A stretch of 64,000 nucleotides of DNA, from assembly GCF_030848565.1 (NCBI RefSeq), contig NZ_JAVDDV010000005.1, positions 124,001 through 188,000 of the forward strand. The letters run 5' to 3'. How positions within the stretch are numbered: the stretch's first letter is position 1; every line of letters starts with the position of its first letter. The notes below the pieces were generated by a model that ran no database searches, had not been told where the DNA came from, and was given only the letters and a program-made list of their open reading frames with translations. The position numbers and the translations under genes were made by a program. This stretch comes from Natronolimnohabitans sp. A-GB9 (GTDB lineage Archaea > Halobacteriota > Halobacteria > Halobacteriales > Natrialbaceae). Shown one piece after another: positions 58,964-64,000 of the stretch.

Positions 58964-60088
58964 ATGGAGGCCACCGAGGCCGTCCGGAACGGTCGATACT
59001 ACACGCGGGAGCTGTGGCGACGACTCGCACACTACGTCGCGAAGCGTCGCCACGGCTATCGCCACTACGGCTCGCTCGAGCAGGCCGCCGAGACGATCCT
59101 GAACGCACGGGCTGAGCGGAGGTTCGAAGCGGGCAGCCACTTTCGAGGCGTCTGGCCACGAGACCTCTGTTTCGCCGCCCGTGGACTCTCCGCCAGCGGG
59201 TTCGACGGCGCCCTCGCCGACACTGCCGGCTGGATCGTCGAGCAACTCCTCGCAAGTGACGTCTTCTATACGGACTTTCACGATCGGTACCACGCCGCGA
59301 CGCCGGCCGAAGGCGTCGATACGTTCCCCGCTGTCGTCCTCTTGCTCGCCGAGTGCGGTTGCCTCCGCGAACACGCCGACGCGATCGTCGCTCTCGCCGC
59401 GCGCCATCGCGAGCGGTTCGTCGCCGACTCGGGACTCGTCACCGGTGCGGGCAGTTCCTGGTGGGACTCCGCGCTCGCGCCCCGCGAGACGTACAACACC
59501 GCGATGTTGCTGGCTGCCGTCGAACGCCTCGAGTCGCGGGACATCGAGACGACGTTTACCGGCGACGCCGGGCTAATTCGGGACGCCCTCTACTCGCGGC
59601 TCTGGAACGGCCGCTACTTCGACGAGCACCGTACTCGCCACGGTCCCGACGGTCGCTCGTCGGTCCTCGCCTGTGACGCGAACGTCGTCCCGCTGTATCT
59701 GGGTGTGGTCGACGACGACCGCGCGGCGTCGATCGTCGCGACACTCGAGGATCTCGAGACGCCAAACGGGCTCTGTATGCGCTCCGAACCGTTCTCGCAT
59801 ACGGCGGTTCATCCCTTCTTTCTCCTCCATCGGGACTATCATTACCACGTCTGGCCCTGGAACAGCTTCATGTACGCCATCGGACTCTATCGGTACGGCT
59901 ACACCGAGCGCGCACGCCGGGAACTAACGCGCGTCGAAGGGGTCCTCGAGTCGTACGGAAATTTCCTCGAAGTGTATACGTTGTCGGGTGCGCCCTACGT
60001 CAAGCGCGGCTACGCGAGCGCAGCAGAGTTTACCGTCGCCGCTGCGCTGTGGACGGAGTATCGCCACCTGACATCAGAATCAGTGTGA
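58964..60088 (+). CDS. (alpha/alpha)6-barrel glycosidase-like protein
   Basis: A 374-residue soluble protein with the helical barrel of GH15/GH37/GH63 enzymes. Family-like marks are F-R-G-V-W-P-R-D-L-C-F-A (near residues 57-68), V-T-G-A-G-S-S-W-W-D-S-A (near 163), E-T-Y-N-T-A-M-L-L-A-A and the late V-W-P-W-N-S-F-M-Y-A-I-G-L-Y-R-Y-G (near 310). The two acidic residues that would act as general acid and base cannot be fixed by eye. No signal peptide is seen, so it is probably cytosolic. The ATG at 58964 is used; it is divergent from the acyltransferase gene. Confidence 0.8.
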   Translation: MEATEAVRNGRYYTRELWRRLAHYVAKRRHGYRHYGSLEQAAETILNARAERRFEAGSHFRGVWPRDLCFAARGLSASGFDGALADTAGWIVEQLLASDVFYTDFHDRYHAATPAEGVDTFPAVVLLLAECGCLREHADAIVALAARHRERFVADSGLVTGAGSSWWDSALAPRETYNTAMLLAAVERLESRDIETTFTGDAGLIRDALYSRLWNGRYFDEHRTRHGPDGRSSVLACDANVVPLYLGVVDDDRAASIVATLEDLETPNGLCMRSEPFSHTAVHPFFLLHRDYHYHVWPWNSFMYAIGLYRYGYTERARRELTRVEGVLESYGNFLEVYTLSGAPYVKRGYASAAEFTVAAALWTEYRHLTSESV

Positions 60089-60201
60089 CAGAATGTTCTC
60101 CAGATACAGACAGTCACTGTGAGTCCGAAAAACCCTCAACACCAGGTCCGCCGTATGTCAGCCATAGACGCGCCGGCGTTTGGCGCACGAGAGGGAATCC
60201 A

Positions 60202-61887
60202 ATGAGCGAGACTCATCAGCCCGAGCCCGTCGATATCGATCCCGAGTACGACCACCGCCGGGAGGACGGCGTCGACGAGTCACGACTCGAGTCGTTGCTC
60301 GCCGAGTACACGCTTCGGCGAGACGACCACGAGAACGCGCCCGGATTCGTGATCCGTCCGGACGAGGTCCAGGAAGTCCTGGAACTACTCCGCGACGAGG
60401 CCGGGTTCGACCACCTCTCGTGTATCACGCCCCAGGAGTACGAAGACCGGTACGAGTCGATTCTGCACCTGACGAAGTACGACAATCGGACCCACGAGGT
60501 GACACTGGTCGTTCAGTTACCACAGAGCGATCCCCGCTGTCAGACCGCCGAGCCGGTGTTCCGGACCGCCGACTGGCACGAACGGGAGGCGTTCGATCTC
60601 GTCGGGATCGAGTACGAGGGTCACCCCGATCCACGCCGTATCCTGTTGCCGGAGAGCTGGCAGGGCCATCCACTCTCGCTGGATTACGACCAGGAGAAAC
60701 CACAGATCGTCCGCTACAGCGAACACACGAATCCACTTCAGCCCGATCACAGCGTTACCGAAACCGATACGATGCTGTTGAACATCGGCCCACACCATCC
60801 GGCGACACACGGTGTGCTTCATCTCAGGACCGTCCTGGACGGTGAGACGGTCGCCGACGTCGATCCGGACATCGGCTACCTCCACCGCTGTGAGGAGCAG
60901 ATGTGTCAAAACGGCACCTATCGCCACCAGATCATCCCGTACTCGAACCGGTGGGATTACACGGCGAATCTCCCCAACGAGTGGGCGGTCGCCCGCGCCA
61001 TCGAGGACCTCGCCGATATCGAGGTCCCCGAGTACGCCCAGATCTTGCGGACGATGTCGACCGAACTCGGGCGAATGCTCGGACACTTCCTCGCGCTCGG
61101 AACTTTCGCGCTCGACGTTTACGGTGACTTCACCGCTATCTTCCAGTATGCCTTCCGCGACCGGGAGGTCGTCCAGGACATCTTAGAGGACCTCACCGGA
61201 CAGCGAATGATGTTCTACTACTTCCGACTCGGTGGGGTCGCCTGGGACCTGCCCGAACCCCGCGAGGAGTTCATCGAGAAGACCCGCGATTTCCTCGACG
61301 AACTCCCCGCAAAGGTCGACGAGTACCACAATCTGATCACCGGCAACGAGATTTTCCAGGCCAGGACGATCGACACGGGGATCTTAGAGCCCGAGGTAGC
61401 GAAGGAGTACGGCTGTACGGGCCCGGTCGCTCGTGGATCGGGCATCGACTACGACCTCCGCCGGGACGACCCCTACGGCTACTACGAGCACCTCGACTGG
61501 GAGGTCGTCACGCGGGACGGCTGTGACAATCACTCACGGGTCCTCGCGCGCATGCAGGAAGTCGAGGAGTCCGCGAAGATCGTCGAACAGTGTCTCGATC
61601 TGCTCGCCGACTGGCCCGAGGACGAACGCACGGTCCAGAGCAACGTCCCGCGGACGCTGAAACCGGACGCAGACACCGAGACGTACCGTGCGGTCGAATC
61701 CGCGAAGGGGGAACTCGGCATCTACATCCGGTCCGATGGCTCGAACTCGCCGGCCCGGTTCAAGATCCGCAGCCCCTGCTTCCACAACCTCTCGGTGTTA
61801 CCGGAGATGGCCGAAGGCGAGTACGTCGCGGACCTGATCGCGTCGCTTGGCAGTCTCGACATCGTTCTCGGAAGCGTCGATCGCTAG
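60202..61887 (+). CDS. nuoCD: Orphan NADH dehydrogenase-like NuoCD fusion
   Basis: A 561-residue fusion of the 30-kDa (NuoC, residues about 1-175) and 49-kDa (NuoD, about 190-561) subunits of complex I, related to the hydrogenase large subunit. NuoC shows Y-E-D-R-Y-E-S-I-L-H and E-R-E-A-F-D-L-V-G-I-E-Y-E-G-H-P-D-P-R-R-I-L-L-P. NuoD shows N-I-G-P-H-H-P-A-T-H-G near residue 195 and R-G-S-G-I-D-Y-D-L-R near 410. The quinone-site His pair and motifs look intact. In haloarchaea this gene sits in a nuoA-N operon, but here the neighbours are a glycosidase-like gene and a small helical protein, so no other complex I subunit is present. It may be a second, dedicated copy. Confidence 0.92.
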   Translation: MSETHQPEPVDIDPEYDHRREDGVDESRLESLLAEYTLRRDDHENAPGFVIRPDEVQEVLELLRDEAGFDHLSCITPQEYEDRYESILHLTKYDNRTHEVTLVVQLPQSDPRCQTAEPVFRTADWHEREAFDLVGIEYEGHPDPRRILLPESWQGHPLSLDYDQEKPQIVRYSEHTNPLQPDHSVTETDTMLLNIGPHHPATHGVLHLRTVLDGETVADVDPDIGYLHRCEEQMCQNGTYRHQIIPYSNRWDYTANLPNEWAVARAIEDLADIEVPEYAQILRTMSTELGRMLGHFLALGTFALDVYGDFTAIFQYAFRDREVVQDILEDLTGQRMMFYYFRLGGVAWDLPEPREEFIEKTRDFLDELPAKVDEYHNLITGNEIFQARTIDTGILEPEVAKEYGCTGPVARGSGIDYDLRRDDPYGYYEHLDWEVVTRDGCDNHSRVLARMQEVEESAKIVEQCLDLLADWPEDERTVQSNVPRTLKPDADTETYRAVESAKGELGIYIRSDGSNSPARFKIRSPCFHNLSVLPEMAEGEYVADLIASLGSLDIVLGSVDR

Positions 61888-62012
61888 CGGCTGAGCCGCA
61901 GTAGCTACCGAAACCGGCCGCCGTCCCGCCACACCCTACACATCGATTGCAACGTCGTCGGGCGATCGAAGGGAACTGCATCGGTGGCTGCTGTGGGGCT
62001 GTGTTGTGCCTC

Positions 62013-62098
62013 TCATACGGACTACTGTAAGTCGTTACCGGCGCAACCGCAGCCCGGGTCGCGGTTGCGCCGGTAAATCGTTACAGCAATCCGTATCA
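62013..62098. repeat. Intergenic palindromic repeat, family B (subfamily B2)
   Basis: An 86-base element, TCATACGGACTACTGTAAGT on the left and ACAGCAATCCGTATCA on the right, with GGCGCAACCGC/GCGGTTGCGCC inside. It holds the reverse-complement stop of the next gene. Confidence 0.85.
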
Positions 62099-62428
62099 CT
62101 CGGTCTCTGCGTCTCGAGACCGTTCGTCGTCGTCACTTTCGGCTACGTACTCGAGGCAGTGATCTCGAGCCGTACGGACGTGGTCGGTGGTCTCGCCCGA
62201 GGCTTCGTCGGCCAGTCCGTCGAGTTTCTCGGCGACCTCGGCGATGCGGTCGACTTTCGGTCCTGGCTCGGACTGCGTCAGGTCGCCCTCCTGTTCTTCG
62301 AAGACGCCCGCGGTAATCGAGTTCAGTTGTGTCTGGACGGACCGATCCGCGCTTGCGGTCGCTCGCTGGAGGCGTTCGCGGACGCGTTTTAAGTGCTCTG
62401 CCGGCTCGTGGCCCGCGTCGTCGGTCAT
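62096..62428 (-). CDS. Helical haloarchaeal hypothetical protein
   Basis: A 110-residue acidic protein that is almost entirely helical (A-E-H-L-K-R-V-R-E-R-L-Q-R-A; D-R-I-A-E-V-A-E-K-L-D-G-L-A-D-E-A), with no membrane segment. It looks like the small coiled-coil family DUF7553, but the assignment is uncertain. The ATG at 62428 is within a long non-repeat upstream region. Its stop lies in a family B repeat that separates it from the convergent NuoCD gene. It may be a scaffold or a bundle-forming protein. Confidence 0.7.
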   Translation of the reverse strand: MTDDAGHEPAEHLKRVRERLQRATASADRSVQTQLNSITAGVFEEQEGDLTQSEPGPKVDRIAEVAEKLDGLADEASGETTDHVRTARDHCLEYVAESDDDERSRDAETE

Positions 62429-62618
62429 ACTCGTCCATCGTCGCGCGGACGGAAGTGACCGATCCCTGAATGTGTCGCCACCGGACGGAGTTTCGAATGA
62501 ATCAATACGGTCCTATTCGCGCGATATTCCTCCCTTTTGTCGTAGACAGAGGCAATATCTCCCGCTACCTCTGACGGGATCGGCAACTATTAACTGCAGT
62601 CGCCTCTGGAGATCGGAT

Positions 62619-62759
62619 ATGTCGATCGATGGATGGCGCCCGAACGTCGATACCGTAGTCGCTCGCTGGTCGGCACTCGAGCGCGACTGGAAGAGCGTCT
62701 TCGTCGGAGTCGCGATCGTCGCGCTCGTCGGTGTTCTCGAACTGCAGATCCCCTGGTAG
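62619..62759 (+). CDS. Single-helix microprotein preceding the YeiH exporter
   Basis: A 46-residue protein with a short polar lead (MSIDGWRPNVDTVVARWS) and one hydrophobic helix, V-F-V-G-V-A-I-V-A-L-V-G-V-L-E-L, ending Q-I-P-W. It ends four bases before the exporter ATG on the same strand, so the two are co-translated. A single helix before a transport protein may be a small subunit; no family is recognised. Confidence 0.65.
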   Translation: MSIDGWRPNVDTVVARWSALERDWKSVFVGVAIVALVGVLELQIPW

Positions 62760-62763
62760 CGAG

Positions 62764-63747
62764 ATGAGCGTTCGTCGACTGCTGCCGGGCGTTCTCGCTC
62801 TCTGTCTCGGTGCGATACTCGCGCGAGCGCTTGCGCTGTCGGTCGGCGTCAACCACCTCTTGCTCGCGATCGCGCTCGGATTCCTCGTTACGAACGTCGT
62901 CGGAATCCCCGACCGACTCGAGCCCGGCATCGCGACCCACAAACTGTGGCTGGGGGCGGGAATCGTCCTCATGGGGGCGTCGATCTCGCTCGAGAGTGTC
63001 CTCGAGGTCGGCGGGGTCGTCTTGCTCGTCGTGGTCGGCGTCACCGCCACGACGCTGCTCGTCGTCGAACTCCTCGCACGCAACGTCTTCGGGCTCGCCG
63101 ATCGGATGGGATCGCTGCTCGCGGCCGGTGCCAGCATCTGTGGGGTCTCGGCGGTCGTCGCGGTCGCCGGCGCCATCCGTGCGCGCGAGGAACAAATTGC
63201 GTACGCCGCAGCGACGGTCCTGTTGTTCGACGCGATCACCATCGTCGTCTACCCGATCGTCGGCGACCTCTTGAACCTCTCGGGGGTGGTCTTCGGGACC
63301 TGGGCGGGTGTCAGTATGTTCTCGACGGGACCGGTCGTCGCCGTCGGCTTCGCTCACTCCGAGGTCGCCGGCCAGTGGGCGACGATGACGAAACTCGCGC
63401 GAAACGCCTTGATCGGTGCCGTCGTGCTGGCGTACGCGAGTTACTACGCCCGCGATGGCGGCGGCGGTCGCCCCTCCGTACGGACGCTCTGGGACGAGTT
63501 CCCGAAGTTCGTGCTGGGGTTTCTCGCGCTCGCCGTCGTCGCGAGTGCGGGCGTGCTCTCGTCGGCCCAACTGGACTCGATCGAGAACGCCTACAACTGG
63601 TTGTTCGTACTCGCGTTCGTCGGCCTCGGAACCGAGATCCGACTCGGTGACCTCCGCAACACCGGCGCGACGCCCGCGGTCGTCGTCCTGTTCGCGTTGC
63701 TCGTCAGTAGCGCCCTCTCGCTTGCGGTGTTACTAGCGGTCCTCTGA
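62764..63747 (+). CDS. YeiH-family putative sulfate exporter
   Basis: A 327-residue polytopic membrane protein of the YeiH/UPF0324 family, with about ten helices. Marks are L-L-P-G-V-L-A-L at the start, the W-L-G-A-G-I-V-L-M-G-A-S-I helix, A-A-G-A-S-I-C-G-V-S-A-V-V-A (family signature), and G-T-W-A-G-V-S-M-F-S-T-G-P-V-V-A-V-G. Sulfonate or sulfate efflux has been proposed for the family but is not established here. The length is the usual one. It follows the microprotein gene by four bases. Confidence 0.9.
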   Translation: MSVRRLLPGVLALCLGAILARALALSVGVNHLLLAIALGFLVTNVVGIPDRLEPGIATHKLWLGAGIVLMGASISLESVLEVGGVVLLVVVGVTATTLLVVELLARNVFGLADRMGSLLAAGASICGVSAVVAVAGAIRAREEQIAYAAATVLLFDAITIVVYPIVGDLLNLSGVVFGTWAGVSMFSTGPVVAVGFAHSEVAGQWATMTKLARNALIGAVVLAYASYYARDGGGGRPSVRTLWDEFPKFVLGFLALAVVASAGVLSSAQLDSIENAYNWLFVLAFVGLGTEIRLGDLRNTGATPAVVVLFALLVSSALSLAVLLAVL

Positions 63748-63880
63748 ACTGTCTCGTCTCGAGTGTGGGCGGTCCTCGACCCAGCTGTCGGTTGCCGTGC
63801 CGAGCGGACGAGACGACAGACAGCTCTCGAGTCAGTCCGACAACGACACTGTTAACATTGCTTAATTGACATTTGGACAC

Positions 63881-64000
63881 ATGTCCGAATGTCACTCTCC
63901 CGACGACGGCGATGACTTAGAGCGGAGAGTCGCCGAACTGGAACGAACGGTCGATCGACAGGCCACGCAGTTGCGCCGACTCCAGTGGATGCTCCTTTCC
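63881..64000 (+). CDS. Acidic coiled-coil protein, 3'-truncated by window edge
   Basis: The first 40 residues of a protein read MSECHSPDDGDDLERRVAEL then E-R-T-V-D-R-Q-A-T-Q-L-R-R-L-Q-W-M-L. This is an acidic lead followed by an amphipathic coiled-coil helix that may run into a membrane helix. The frame is open to the edge. TATA-like GTTAACATT and TTAATT elements lie 16-30 bases before the ATG. The function cannot be judged. Confidence 0.75.
   Translation, partial: MSECHSPDDGDDLERRVAELERTVDRQATQLRRLQWMLLS

Noticed and set aside
1-64000. tRNA or rRNA genes
   Set aside because: No CCA-proximal GTTCRA-type T-arm with matching stems or rRNA-like stretch was seen by reading; a tRNAscan-type search would be decisive.

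Overview
The window is a piece of a haloarchaeal chromosome. The evidence is GC-rich DNA, strongly acidic predicted proteins, Tat rather than Sec signals on exported proteins, TATA boxes about 26 bases upstream of start codons (leaderless transcripts), archaeal housekeeping genes (aRF1, L40e, Trm1, Orc1/Cdc6, a fused CoxI-CoxIII) and haloarchaeal families such as HalOD1, DUF5786 and DUF99. Codon and motif style fits a neutrophilic Natrinema/Haloterrigena-like member of the Natrialbales, but the genus is inferred. No rRNA, tRNA or CRISPR array was recognised.

Layout. 1-11 kb: agmatinase end, a GIDE-like membrane protein, an acetamidase-family protein, a universal stress protein, the fused haem-copper oxidase, a NIF3 protein, a small exporter, a thioredoxin-reductase-like flavoprotein, a flavin-binding-fold protein and a glycosyltransferase. 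11-24 kb: two paralogous HTTM membrane proteins in opposite orientation, a CBS-MaoC fusion, an Fe-S/FMN dienoyl-CoA-reductase-like enzyme, a Tat-exported metalloprotease, an acidic repeat protein, and a regulator divergent from an EamA transporter. 24-33 kb: a Vms1/aRF1-like protein with a GGQ loop, two tandem PRC-like paralogues, a winged-helix protein with an NFACT-like N-terminus, a hydrolase, a BrkB-family protein, Trm1 and a SWIM protein.

32.4-34.8 kb is a probable replication origin: an orc1/cdc6 gene next to about 1.2 kb of noncoding DNA with eight copies of a roughly 23-bp box in one orientation, an AT-rich core and one inverted copy beyond it. 35-39 kb carries hisH, a family 4 uracil-DNA glycosylase, DUF99/DUF5786, an MBL-fold hydrolase, a regulator and an unlisted-size L40e gene. 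39.1-41.1 kb is an AT-richer island with a secreted eight-cysteine protein, a four-helix membrane protein and decayed transposase and regulator fragments. This is the best candidate here for an undescribed two-gene (antimicrobial and immunity-like) system. 41-64 kb returns to core genes: Tsr3, a DUF4212/sodium symporter/Usp operon, a SpoIIM-like protein, an aspartoacylase-like protein with threonine synthase, Nudix, ArgS, MinD, aRF1, TraB, HalOD1, an acyltransferase divergent from a glycosidase-like protein, an orphan NuoCD, and a YeiH exporter with a microprotein.

Running through the whole window are four families of short palindromic intergenic repeats, named A to D here. Several start exactly at a gene's stop codon (TGATAC...), and some are nested inside one another. 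This suggests small mobile elements that have settled at gene 3' ends, where their hairpins may end or stabilise transcripts.
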